Shown piece by piece: positions 6,630 through 13,243 of a stretch of 23,251 nt of DNA (the stretch's first letter is position 1; every line of letters starts with the position of its first letter). The translations under genes and the position numbers were made by a program. The stretch is taken from positions 1 to 23,251 of the forward strand of contig CAJKLD010000033.1 of the NCBI GenBank assembly GCA_905200645.1, given 5' to 3'. This stretch comes from an uncultured Phascolarctobacterium sp. (GTDB lineage: Bacteria > Bacillota > Negativicutes > Acidaminococcales > Acidaminococcaceae). A model generated the notes under the pieces. That model was not told the DNA's origin and did no database searches. It saw nothing but the letters and a program-made list of their open reading frames with translations.

Positions 6630-7526
6630 TTAATATTTTCTAAAATCTACCTGATGACGCATTAACGCTACAAACAGATAAGCGCCGCAGCCTATGCCGG
6701 CCATTGCCGCAGGCAGCAGCTGCACGCCTGCTGCATCGCCGTGCAGGAAGGTAGCAGTAAAAAGAATCATCAGGAAAAAGCCCATCATGCTCTGCAAACG
6801 TTTTACCAAAAGCCGTTTGCCATTTTTATCGCCAACAGCCTTAGTAAAAATTGCAAGACGCAGCTCCGGCAGATACAAAATTACTGCCAGGCACATAATC
6901 ATAATCATAGACATAGAAAGCATATTCGCCTGCAAATTATATTCCGCAATAATCAAACCGGCGAAGGAAATGCCTGCCAAATACAGGCTACGGAAATAAC
7001 CTCCCTGAATTTGGCTTTCCAAAACGTAAGCAGCGCCGGTCAGCAGCGGATAAATCCAAAAGCCCTGCTTGCCCAGCCAAACAGCGGAGCCAATCATAAT
7101 CACGTTATCTAAAACGCGGTGACGGTCGCCGGAGCTGCGGCTCAGCATACGCAGAATAAAGAGCAGCCACAGCAACACCAAAATATTGCCGCCGCCAAAG
7201 AAATAATACGCTCCCAGCGTCAAAAAGCCGCCGATAATACCGCCAATCCGACGGTCGAGGTCAAGCTCCAAAGCAATAATATAGCTAAATAAAAAACCTA
7301 AAGCTCCGTTCAAAGAATACATAACCGCATCGTTGGTATCCATGCCGGCAGAGCTTTTCCACAAGGTTACCGCTACACAAATAATTATTGTACACATCAT
7401 AGCCAGCTTAGTTATTTTATTATCCATCTCAAGAGGACGCCCCAAACCCAAATAGCGGCTTATACCCGTAGGGTCATAACCATCTCCAGGCTGATAGCCC
7501 TTATATTTATTACTCTTTTTTGCCAT
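6630..7526 (-). CDS. Integral membrane protein of unknown function
   Basis: A 298-residue protein. The first ~38 residues are hydrophilic and Lys/Gly/Tyr-rich. The rest is made of about eight to nine hydrophobic segments (for example 41-56, 72-88, 94-110, 113-126, around 145-165, 180-195, 202-222, 243-262, 268-288), so it is a polytopic inner-membrane protein. I see no transporter or enzyme motif I recognise; the C-terminal half has an FUSC-like feel but this is not firm. It is the first gene of an operon with cyclophilin, GIY-YIG and perhaps cold-shock genes, driven by a promoter at 7563-7591. The start is the ATG behind CAGGTG. Confidence 0.75.
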   Translation of the reverse strand: MAKKSNKYKGYQPGDGYDPTGISRYLGLGRPLEMDNKITKLAMMCTIIICVAVTLWKSSAGMDTNDAVMYSLNGALGFLFSYIIALELDLDRRIGGIIGGFLTLGAYYFFGGGNILVLLWLLFILRMLSRSSGDRHRVLDNVIMIGSAVWLGKQGFWIYPLLTGAAYVLESQIQGGYFRSLYLAGISFAGLIIAEYNLQANMLSMSMIMIMCLAVILYLPELRLAIFTKAVGDKNGKRLLVKRLQSMMGFFLMILFTATFLHGDAAGVQLLPAAMAGIGCGAYLFVALMRHQVDFRKY

Positions 7527-7562
7527 ATCATTACACCTGCCAGATAAATATTTAACTTCTAT

Positions 7563-7591
7563 ATTATATCACAAGAAAATCTTTCAGTCAT
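7563..7591 (-). promoter_or_regulatory. Promoter of the membrane protein-cyclophilin operon
   Basis: Minus strand: ATGACT (7586-7591), 17-bp spacer, TATAAT (7563-7568) preceded by TGA (extended -10), 36 bases before the ATG. Confidence 0.7.
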
Positions 7592-7661
7592 GCAAATTTT
7601 AAATTTCTGAACAGCCAGCCAACACTTACCGTTTTCCTTTGCTTCTTTAACGCAAAAGCTC

Positions 7662-7690
7662 TTGCAAAAAAAGGCAAAAAAAGGTAAAAT
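7662..7690 (+). promoter_or_regulatory. Promoter of the SCIFF peptide gene
   Basis: Plus strand: TTGCAA (7662-7667), 17-bp A-rich spacer, TAAAAT (7685-7690), 36 bases before the ATG. The strong ribosome site GGGAGGT is at 7713-7719. Confidence 0.7.
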
Positions 7691-7726
7691 AAAATAGTAA
7701 TAATCTTATCTTGGGAGGTAATACAA

Positions 7727-7873
7727 ATGAGAAAACACACCTTGACCGTAAATAAAGCTATGCTGAAAAAAACTCTGCGTACCGGCGGCTGTGGTGAATG
7801 CCCTGCTTCCTGCCAATCCGCATGCAAAACCTCTTGCACCGTTGGCAACCAAGTTTGTGAGCACAGCAAATAA
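7727..7873 (+). CDS. SCIFF six-cysteine peptide (ranthipeptide precursor)
   Basis: A 48-residue peptide with six cysteines (22, 25, 29, 33, 37, 44) near its C-terminus. The pattern CGEC-PASC-QSAC-KTSC-TVGNQVC is that of SCIFF (six cysteines in forty-five residues) peptides, ribosomal natural products whose maturase, a radical SAM/SPASM enzyme, forms thioether links from cysteine to nearby residues. The N-terminal part (residues 1-20, basic and with KKTLRTG) is the leader recognised by the maturase. The conserved maturase gene normally sits immediately downstream; here none is found within 345 bases or anywhere else in the window. The gene has its own good promoter and ribosome site, so it looks expressed. 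Its function in producers is unknown. Confidence 0.93.
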   Translation: MRKHTLTVNKAMLKKTLRTGGCGECPASCQSACKTSCTVGNQVCEHSK

Positions 7874-7904
7874 TTTTTAGCGAAGCTACTATTCTGCAAA
7901 ACTA

Positions 7905-8130
7905 AAAAACGACTTTAAAAGCCCTTGTTTCAGCATCGAAACAAGGGCTTAGTCATTCCATCCCCTTATGGCCTTTGGAATGTTTATCTTAGCATTGCTT
8001 ACGTTCATTTCTTTGAACTACAAAAAGTAATCTAAACATAGAAAAACTGCCCCAAAACTTTGCCGAGTTCTATGAGGCAGTTTCCTAGCTTCATATCAGG
8101 CAGCCCACCTTGTGGGCGGTTGTCTTTCTG
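7905..8130 (-). ncRNA. Probable structured non-coding RNA (unassigned)
   Basis: Reading the minus strand from a promoter at 8136-8164, this 225-base stretch holds no ORF with a ribosome site but a series of hairpins. They are GCCCAC/GTGGGC (about 8102-8117), a nearly continuous 11-bp stem AAACTGCCTCA/TGGGGCAGTTT enclosing AGAACT/AGTTT (about 8044-8083), ATGTTTA/TAAACAT (about 7981-8039, long loop with an inner TTCA/TGAA stem), CATTCCA/TGGAATG (7954-7982), and a terminal 13-bp perfect stem AAGCCCTTGTTTC/GAAACAAGGGCTT (7919-7950) followed by TTTT and later TTTTTT, a credible terminator. I could not match it to 6S, tmRNA, SRP, RNase P or a riboswitch I know. It lies downstream of, and facing, the SCIFF gene. 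Confidence 0.45.
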
Positions 8131-8135
8131 TTTAT

Positions 8136-8164
8136 AACATACCACCTTCGTTGTATTAGCGCAA
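8136..8164 (-). promoter_or_regulatory. Promoter of the putative non-coding RNA
   Basis: Minus strand: TTGCGC (8159-8164), 17-bp spacer, TATGTT (8136-8141) preceded by TGG (extended -10 form TGnTATnnT). It starts right after the terminator at 8167-8194, consistent with a separate transcription unit. Confidence 0.5.
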
Positions 8165-8200
8165 GCAAAAAGGACTGCCGCGGCAGTCCTTTTTCTTTAA
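8165..8200. terminator. Palindromic terminator after the secreted protein gene
   Basis: A perfect 28-base palindrome (arms AAAAAGGACTGCCG / CGGCAGTCCTTTTT), usable in both directions. It lies about 20 bases after the stop of the minus-strand gene at 8219. Confidence 0.88.
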
Positions 8201-8218
8201 CTAGCATTTTAGCAATAA

Positions 8219-8800
8219 TTACAGCTTACCCATTCGAGGAGCTTCAAGCATAATCTTTTTAACCTTCAAGATACGGTTGATTTCACGGCTGACATTGCGT
8301 CCCCATTCTTCATGAGTCCAATCCCAACGTGCAGTCAAAGCTTCGGGAATGGTTTTGTCATCATAAATTTTATGCTGATAGAACTCGCCGGTAAGCTTAT
8401 TATAAGCAGCTGCGTGACCTGTCAGATTAAGCTGCAAAACATTTTCCTGACTGGAGGGAAGCAGTGTATCGCTCAGCTCATCCAGCTGCATAACAATAAC
8501 GATATCTACGTCGCCGTCTTTAGCTATTTTTGCCAAAACATTCTGCGCGGGAACCTCGCTTGTAATATTAGCAGCTTTAATGGCGGCATCCAGCTTATCA
8601 TTTTCTACAATCATAAAGCCTTTTTGCGCATTAACGGCGTTAATAGCGCTCTTGTAATAAATTTGGTTAGCCAGCTCGTCGCCTTGAATATTGTTAATCA
8701 AAGGCAATAAAGCAACGCTGGCAGCCTCCGCGCCAAGAGCAGGAATAGACAGGCACAGAGCCAACACCGTCAATAATAAATAACGATAAATTTTTTTCAT
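8219..8800 (-). CDS. Exported protein of unknown function (CsgG/LpoB-like fold suspected)
   Basis: A 193-residue protein with a clear signal peptide (residues 1-24, KKIYRY then a hydrophobic core, AEA/AAS cleavage region). The mature part begins SVALLPLINNIQG, continues with a small helix-rich stretch (NQIYYKSAINAVN), and has the strand DVDIVIVMQLDEL in the middle, an arrangement I associate with periplasmic CsgG/LpoB-type domains; this is inference from pattern only. No lipobox cysteine and no membrane anchor are visible, so it should be periplasmic. It has its own promoter (8846-8874), the ribosome site GGAGGT and a terminator, hence is a single-gene unit. Confidence 0.6.
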   Translation of the reverse strand: MKKIYRYLLLTVLALCLSIPALGAEAASVALLPLINNIQGDELANQIYYKSAINAVNAQKGFMIVENDKLDAAIKAANITSEVPAQNVLAKIAKDGDVDIVIVMQLDELSDTLLPSSQENVLQLNLTGHAAAYNKLTGEFYQHKIYDDKTIPEALTARWDWTHEEWGRNVSREINRILKVKKIMLEAPRMGKL

Positions 8801-8845
8801 TTTTTAATACCTCCAAACGCATTTTAAATGCTAACATCCTTTTAT

Positions 8846-8874
8846 ATTGTAGCACAAAAAGCGGCATTAGTAAA
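8846..8874 (-). promoter_or_regulatory. Promoter of the exported protein gene
   Basis: Minus strand: TTTACT (8869-8874), 17-bp spacer, TACAAT (8846-8851), about 45 bases before the ATG. Confidence 0.6.
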
Positions 8875-8948
8875 ACTTTTTTGACTGATTAGTTTTTATA
8901 ATGTATTGCTTTTTTATAGCTAAGCGTTAAAGTGAGGCAGCGGCACGA

Positions 8949-8977
8949 TTGTAAAACATTGTTAAAACTGGTATACT
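8949..8977 (+). promoter_or_regulatory. Promoter of the carbonic anhydrase gene
   Basis: Plus strand: TTGTAA (8949-8954), 17-bp spacer, TATACT (8972-8977) with TGG just before it (extended -10), 35 bases before the ATG. Confidence 0.7.
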
Positions 8978-9011
8978 AAACAAAAACACAGCAGCAAAAG
9001 GAAGTGTTACA

Positions 9012-9587
9012 ATGATTAAGCATTTAACCATAGCTCCAAAGGATGCTTTAGAGAAATTAATGGAAGGAAACAAAAGGTATATTACGTCAGTATTTAATAC
9101 CAGCGATATATCTCAGGCTAAAAGATTGGCTGCTTTATCGAACGGGCAGGCGCCTTATGCTATTGTCATCACATGCTCTGATTCAAGGGTAATACCGGAA
9201 AATATTTTTATGGCAGGGATTGGCGAGCTCTTTGTAATCCGCATTGCCGGCAATGTCATTGACGAGCACCAGCTGGGAAGTATTGAGTATGCCGCCAGCC
9301 ACCTGGGCGCGCCTCTAATTGTTGTTATGGGACATACTCATTGCGGAGCAGTTGATGCCGCTATAAATCACGATCCTGCGGGATATATCAAATTTATCAC
9401 TGATAAAATTAAGGCCGCTATCGGCGACGAAAAAGACCCCTATCAAGCGGCCTGCATCAATGTAAAAGAATGTGAAAAAGAAATCGAAGCCAGCCTTGAA
9501 ATACAGGAAGTAGAACATCTTGAGGGTTTAAAGGTAATAGGTGCTATGTATCACTTAGAAAATGGTATAGTTGATTTTTTGCTGTAA
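9012..9587 (+). CDS. Carbonic anhydrase, beta class
   Basis: A 191-residue cytosolic zinc enzyme that interconverts CO2 and bicarbonate. Zinc ligands and catalytic residues are visible: CSDSR (Cys55, Asp57, Arg59) and GHTHCGA (His108, Cys111), the hallmark of beta-class enzymes. The C-terminus (LEGLKVIGAMYHLENGIVDFL) is the usual strand that ends the fold. The length is normal for the short type I form. The gene is monocistronic, with its own promoter, the ribosome site AAGGAAG and a shared terminator with the convergent porin gene. Confidence 0.95.
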   Translation: MIKHLTIAPKDALEKLMEGNKRYITSVFNTSDISQAKRLAALSNGQAPYAIVITCSDSRVIPENIFMAGIGELFVIRIAGNVIDEHQLGSIEYAASHLGAPLIVVMGHTHCGAVDAAINHDPAGYIKFITDKIKAAIGDEKDPYQAACINVKECEKEIEASLEIQEVEHLEGLKVIGAMYHLENGIVDFLL

Positions 9588-9598
9588 AAAAGCACACA

Positions 9599-9634
9599 AA
9601 AAACGGGACTGCCGAAGCAGTCCCGTTAATTTTA
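9599..9634. terminator. Bidirectional terminator between carbonic anhydrase and SLH porin
   Basis: A perfect 11-bp stem AACGGGACTGC / GCAGTCCCGTT around CGAA, with T-rich flanks on both strands (TAATTTTAGTTTT rightward, TTTTTTGTGTGC leftward). Confidence 0.93.
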
Positions 9635-9661
9635 GTTTTGCTAGATGAATTGAAGCAGGAA

Positions 9662-10885
9662 TTAGAAAGTGAATACTACTTGAGACCACAAAGTTTGAGC
9701 TTCTTTGTTGCCTTCTTTACCTTCCAAATCGTACCATTCAACTTGACCAACAATGTTCTTAGCAAAGGTGTAGTTAGCAAATACGCTGTAACCTTTGAAA
9801 CCTTCGGTCATTTTATCAGTGTGTAATGCATCAGCTTTACCATTCATAGTATGATCTACATAAGTGCTCAAACCTTGATCATAGTATTTAGCAGTTAAGC
9901 CCCAAGAACCGGGTTGAGAAGCCTTAGCGCCTTTGTAGGACAGAGTTACTACATAGCCATCATCAGAACCATCATAGCCATCCATGTCGCCATTCAGATA
10001 CATAGCGCCTAATTTAACATTCTTATCGAATGCATAGTCAGCAGCAACAGTCCAAATTTCTTGATCTAAACCGGTTGCTTTATCAGCAGCAGCCTTACGA
10101 TCAATATCTTTGAAATCATAGTAACCAGCAGCCAAACCCAAACCAGCAACTTTACCAGTTAATTCTGCATAGTATACTTCATCAGCTTTAATGGATTCAG
10201 AAGAACCAGTATCAGCTTTACCATAACCAGCTACTAATTTAACGTCTTTGCCGTAGGAAGCTTGAATGCCGTCAAAACGGGCATCATATACGTTACCTTC
10301 GGAAACTTTCAGGTTGTAACGACCAGCTTGAACTGCTACACCGCCCAATTTGCCGTTTACATAAGCGCGTTGGAAATCAGTGGTTTCGTCACCCTTATCA
10401 TTCTTCAAATCTTGCTCATTTTGAATCATACCGGTGTATTTCCAGTCGTCATTGATTTGACCGTTGAACCAAATACGAGTACGCAGTTTAGTTTCATAAC
10501 CGCCTTTCATATTATCGGTATCATTGTCAGCATAGTGATAACGGATTTCACCGGTAATTTTTACATTGTCAGCTTTTTTCTCCAGGTTAGCAACGCGAAC
10601 GCCCAGGTTGTCCAGTTCGTCAGCGAATTCAGCAGCCAGTTTGTCTACGTTAGCGCCTTTTGCCATTGCTTTTGCAACGATTTGAGCCATTTCATAACGG
10701 GTCATCAGTTTGTCGCCGCCAAAAGTAGCGTCGCCATAACCTTCGATTACGCCGGCAGCAGCCAGTTTGGAAATGCTGTCATAAGCCCAGTGGCCGGCAG
10801 GAACGTCAGAGAACGGATTTGCAGCATAAGCGCTGGCAGTTACGCCAAGAGCCATAGCCATTGCGAGTACTAAGGATTTTTTCAT
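9662..10885 (-). CDS. SLH-domain outer-membrane porin (OmpM-like)
   Basis: A 407-residue major outer-membrane protein. Residues 1-21 form a signal peptide (cleavage AYA/AN). An S-layer-homology domain spans about 22-75 (NPFSDVP, HWAYDSI, GVIEGYGDATFGGDKLMTRYEMA); in Negativicutes this domain binds polyamine-modified peptidoglycan and tethers the outer membrane to the wall. A short coiled coil (about 80-106, LDNLGVRVANLEKKADN) follows, and then a beta-barrel of amphipathic strands ending in phenylalanine (VVFTF), the assembly signal for outer-membrane proteins. This order is that of the OmpM family. Its long leader and strong promoter (11089-11117) suggest very high expression. Confidence 0.93.
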   Translation of the reverse strand: MKKSLVLAMAMALGVTASAYAANPFSDVPAGHWAYDSISKLAAAGVIEGYGDATFGGDKLMTRYEMAQIVAKAMAKGANVDKLAAEFADELDNLGVRVANLEKKADNVKITGEIRYHYADNDTDNMKGGYETKLRTRIWFNGQINDDWKYTGMIQNEQDLKNDKGDETTDFQRAYVNGKLGGVAVQAGRYNLKVSEGNVYDARFDGIQASYGKDVKLVAGYGKADTGSSESIKADEVYYAELTGKVAGLGLAAGYYDFKDIDRKAAADKATGLDQEIWTVAADYAFDKNVKLGAMYLNGDMDGYDGSDDGYVVTLSYKGAKASQPGSWGLTAKYYDQGLSTYVDHTMNGKADALHTDKMTEGFKGYSVFANYTFAKNIVGQVEWYDLEGKEGNKEAQTLWSQVVFTF

Positions 10886-11088
10886 TATAATTTCCTCCTC
10901 TTCATGAGAGATATTTATTTATTATAAAATCTCCTTGCAGAGGCTCACATTCCGCAGACCGGTACGAGTTGCCTTGTTTCCTCTACCAAGCGGAGCATTA
11001 CCAATGCCTTAGAAATTTTATAATAGCGGGGTGAAGTGATTCACCATATACGTGCCTAATGTATATGGTATTGTGAATCGCTAGGGTT
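10886..11088 (-). promoter_or_regulatory. Long structured 5' leader of the porin mRNA
   Basis: About 195 transcribed bases precede the porin ATG. On the minus strand there is a long stem (GATTCAC + CCATATAC pairing with GTATATGGTGAATC, about 11033-11080, with a 4-base bulge), and a GTAGAGG/CCTCTGC stem (about 10936-10985) with an alternative pairing TCCGC/GCGGA. The ribosome site GAGGAGG sits eight bases before ATG, after this structure. I do not recognise a riboswitch class; an mRNA-stabilising or sRNA-target leader is plausible. Confidence 0.5.
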
Positions 11089-11117
11089 ATTGTATATTAT
11101 TTTGACCGGCAAGTCAA
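11089..11117 (-). promoter_or_regulatory. Promoter of the SLH porin gene
   Basis: Minus strand: TTGACT (11112-11117), 17-bp spacer, TACAAT (11089-11094), about 205 bases before the ATG. Confidence 0.85.
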
Positions 11118-11264
11118 GCTGATTTTCAGAAAATTTCTGTATATCTTATCATTTGTAACAGTTTTGCTTATAAATCGACTTGTAAAAAGTTCTTCTGTTA
11201 AACAAAAAGCCAGCGCCTGCTTATTTTTGATGAGCCATTTTATACAAAATCGTTATCATATTAC

Positions 11265-11339
11265 TTAGTTATTATCTCTGCGAATATCATTAAAAGTTAC
11301 CAAGGTTTCATCAGCAAACTCAACATATACATATTTCAT
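11265..11339 (-). CDS. Putative 24-residue mini-protein
   Basis: A very short ORF (MKYVYVEFADETLVTFNDIR... 24 residues) preceded by an excellent ribosome site (TTAGGAGGTGAATGTC then ATG) and a TACAAT -10 (11373-11378) about 34 bases upstream; the -35 is weak. The peptide alternates hydrophobic and charged residues, compatible with one beta-hairpin, and has no membrane segment. It may be a functional small protein or the surviving 5' end of a decayed gene. The stop codon is followed by a further 150 bases with no clear gene before the porin promoter. Confidence 0.4.
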   Translation of the reverse strand: MKYVYVEFADETLVTFNDIRRDNN

Positions 11340-11466
11340 GACATTCACCTCCTAAGTCTAGCTTCTTATTATATTGTAGCATAAAGCAGCAAAAATAACA
11401 CTTTTATTGCTGCAAACTGCATTTCTTGCGACAGAAAATTTTATTTATTGTTTTCTTATTTTCTCC

Positions 11467-11495
11467 TTGACAACTCCACCCTCGCTTACTATACT
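11467..11495 (+). promoter_or_regulatory. Promoter of the thi operon
   Basis: Plus strand: TTGACA (11467-11472), 17-bp spacer, TATACT (11490-11495). The transcript would start near 11502 and run through the hairpin at 11536-11588 into thiS. Confidence 0.88.
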
Positions 11496-11501
11496 AAAAA
11501 C

Positions 11502-11588
11502 AAATTCATAACAAATTTTTAGAGTGAGTGCTTTTAGCTCATGAAGGGGTACACCACCGCGGGTGTAGCTTCTTCATGAGCTTTTTTG
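11502..11588 (+). promoter_or_regulatory. thiS leader with intrinsic terminator (attenuator-like element)
   Basis: The leader between the thi promoter and thiS contains a strong hairpin: GCTCATGAAG (11537-11546) pairs with CTTCATGAGC (11572-11581), extended inside by ACACC/GGTGT, and is followed by TTTTTT, which is a textbook terminator sited before the first gene. An alternative pairing of GTGAG (11524-11528) with CTCAT (11538-11542) would block the terminator. None of the conserved TPP-riboswitch (THI-box) sequence is present. A conserved 'thiS' RNA motif upstream of thiS genes has been described from comparative genomics; whether this is a member needs a covariance search. Confidence 0.65.
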
Positions 11589-11609
11589 TTGGCACGGAAA
11601 GGAAGGGCA

Positions 11610-11804
11610 ATGCTTCTCAACGGAAATTTTTACAATTTAGCTGAACCTATAAGCCTGCTTGCGCTTTTACGGCAGCTAGCCTACAAGCCGCAGCTGGTGG
11701 CGGTAGAGCTCAACGGCAAAATTGTCAAACGTACTGACTTTGCCAATGTTATTGTCACCGCTGACGATAAGCTGGAAATTGTCAGCTTTGTAGGAGGGGG
11801 CTGA
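11610..11804 (+). CDS. thiS: Sulfur carrier protein ThiS
   Basis: A 64-residue ubiquitin-fold protein that carries sulfur as a C-terminal thiocarboxylate for thiazole formation. It begins MLLNGN, the usual first strand, and ends in VGGG; the terminal Gly-Gly is the site of adenylation by ThiF. The start is ATG at 11610 behind GGAAGG; an in-frame upstream TTG would add an odd basic extension. It is first in thiS-thiF-thiG-thiH-tenI and is preceded by the attenuator-like leader. Confidence 0.95.
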   Translation: MLLNGNFYNLAEPISLLALLRQLAYKPQLVAVELNGKIVKRTDFANVIVTADDKLEIVSFVGGG

Positions 11805-11805
11805 T

Positions 11806-12447
11806 ATGCTTACGCAGGAAGAATTAACAAACGCTTTGCAAAAAGGGCTTGACGCTAAGCAGCGTCAGCTGTTGCGGCAGGCGCACGTCGCCATAGTGGG
11901 ACTTGGCGGATTGGGCAGCAATGCGGCAGTGTGGCTGGCGCGTCTTGGCGTAGGCAATTTAACGCTGATTGATTTTGACAAGGTGGAGCTTAGCAATTTA
12001 AACCGCCAATATTATTTTTTGCAGGATGTTGGCGAATATAAAACAATCGCGCTGCAAAAATATTTACAGCAGATAAATCCCTACGGCGCTTACCAAATTT
12101 TTACCGAACGTCTTACCGAGAAAAATATCCCCCACCTTTTAGGCAGCGCTGCCATTATCTGCGAAGCGCTGGACAACGCGGCAGATAAGGCTATGCTGGC
12201 GAATACTATTCTCGCTGATTATCCTGAAAAATATTTAGTGGCAGCATCCGGTATTGCAGGCTTTGACAGCAGCGCTAAAATGCAGGTACGCCAAATTAAC
12301 GAGCGCTTTTTTCTCTGCGGCGACGGCCAAAGCGATTTCAGCAGCCTGCCGCTTTGCGGAGCCAGAGTCGGCTTGTGCGCGGCGCAGCAGGCGCTGACTA
12401 TCGCACGTATTATTCTTGGATTAACTGATAAAAAAATAAGCTTATAA
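11806..12447 (+). CDS. thiF: ThiS adenylyltransferase ThiF (family 2)
   Basis: A 213-residue E1-like enzyme that adenylates the ThiS C-terminus. The Rossmann nucleotide motif is GLGGLGSN (32-39), followed by the acidic strand LIDFDKVE (54-61) and SNLNRQYY (63-70), which contains the Arg that contacts ATP. It is shorter than E. coli ThiF (about 250) and matches the length of the 'family 2' ThiF found in Firmicutes. Its ATG follows the thiS stop codon after one base, with the ribosome site GGAGGGGG inside thiS, so translation is coupled. Confidence 0.92.
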   Translation: MLTQEELTNALQKGLDAKQRQLLRQAHVAIVGLGGLGSNAAVWLARLGVGNLTLIDFDKVELSNLNRQYYFLQDVGEYKTIALQKYLQQINPYGAYQIFTERLTEKNIPHLLGSAAIICEALDNAADKAMLANTILADYPEKYLVAASGIAGFDSSAKMQVRQINERFFLCGDGQSDFSSLPLCGARVGLCAAQQALTIARIILGLTDKKISL

Positions 12448-12468
12448 TAACAACGGAGGCGAAGCTAT

Positions 12469-13233
12469 ATGGAAGATAAATTATTTTTAGGAGGACACGC
12501 ATTCCATTCCCGCTTTATTTTAGGCTCGGGAAAATATTCTTTGGAGCTTATTAAGGCCGCAGTAGAAAACGCAGAGGCAGAAATCGTAACCTTGGCGCTG
12601 CGCCGCGCCAACAGTGGCGAGCTGGCGAATATTCTCGATTACATACCGTCCAACGTCACACTGCTGCCCAACACCTCAGGCGCGCGTACTGCCGACGAAG
12701 CCGTGCGTATCGCCCGCCTGGCAAAAGAGCTGTGCCAAACTCCCTTCATTAAAATTGAGGTTATCAAGGACAGCAAATATCTTTTACCCGATAATTTAGA
12801 AACAATTAAAGCTACCGAAACTTTAGCGCAGGAAGGCTTTATCGTCATGCCTTATATGTACCCCGATTTGCAGGCCGCACGCAGGCTGCGCGACGCCGGA
12901 GCAGCCTGCATTATGCCGCTGGGTGCGCCTATTGGCAGCAACAAGGGCTTATGCACCAGGGATTTTATCAAAATTTTAATAGAAGAAATTGATTTACCGG
13001 TGATTGTAGACGCAGGTATCGGCCGCCCGTCACAGGCCTGCGAAGCCATGGAAATGGGTGCTGCCGCTGTTATGGCAAACACCGCTCTTGCCACCGCCAA
13101 AGATTTGCCTCTAATGGCAGCCGCCTTTAAAAACGCAGTTGCCGCCGGTCGTCAGGCATATTGGGCAGGCTTAGGCAGAGTTAGGGACTGCGCTTCTGCA
13201 TCATCCCCTCTAACCGGTTTTTTGCGTGATTAG
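12469..13233 (+). CDS. thiG: Thiazole synthase ThiG
   Basis: A 254-residue TIM-barrel enzyme that condenses 1-deoxy-D-xylulose 5-phosphate, dehydroglycine and ThiS thiocarboxylate to the thiazole phosphate. The catalytic lysine that forms the imine with the sugar is Lys95 in FIKIEVI, with Glu97 two residues on. Further family blocks are LPNTSGARTADEAVR (66-80), IMPLGAPIGSNKG and VDAGIGRPS (phosphate-binding), and AVMANTALA. The length is typical. The ribosome site is GGAGG ahead of the ATG, 21 bases after thiF. Confidence 0.97.
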   Translation: MEDKLFLGGHAFHSRFILGSGKYSLELIKAAVENAEAEIVTLALRRANSGELANILDYIPSNVTLLPNTSGARTADEAVRIARLAKELCQTPFIKIEVIKDSKYLLPDNLETIKATETLAQEGFIVMPYMYPDLQAARRLRDAGAACIMPLGAPIGSNKGLCTRDFIKILIEEIDLPVIVDAGIGRPSQACEAMEMGAAAVMANTALATAKDLPLMAAAFKNAVAAGRQAYWAGLGRVRDCASASSPLTGFLRD

Positions 13234-13243
13234 GAGAACAATA

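Noticed and set aside
7588..7899. A 103-codon minus-strand ORF opposite the SCIFF gene
   Set aside because: It is the antisense shadow of the SCIFF gene and its promoter; it has no ribosome site and no recognisable domain.
7905..8130. 6S RNA, tmRNA or SRP RNA as identity of the structured RNA
   Set aside because: There is no long rod with central bubble and paired ends (6S), no tRNA-like end with tag ORF (tmRNA), and no GGUCAGGUCCGGAAGG-like core (SRP).
11467..11609. TPP riboswitch in front of thiS
   Set aside because: None of the conserved THI-box sequence (CTGAGA, ACCTGAT-like) is present between the promoter and thiS; only a terminator-type hairpin is seen.
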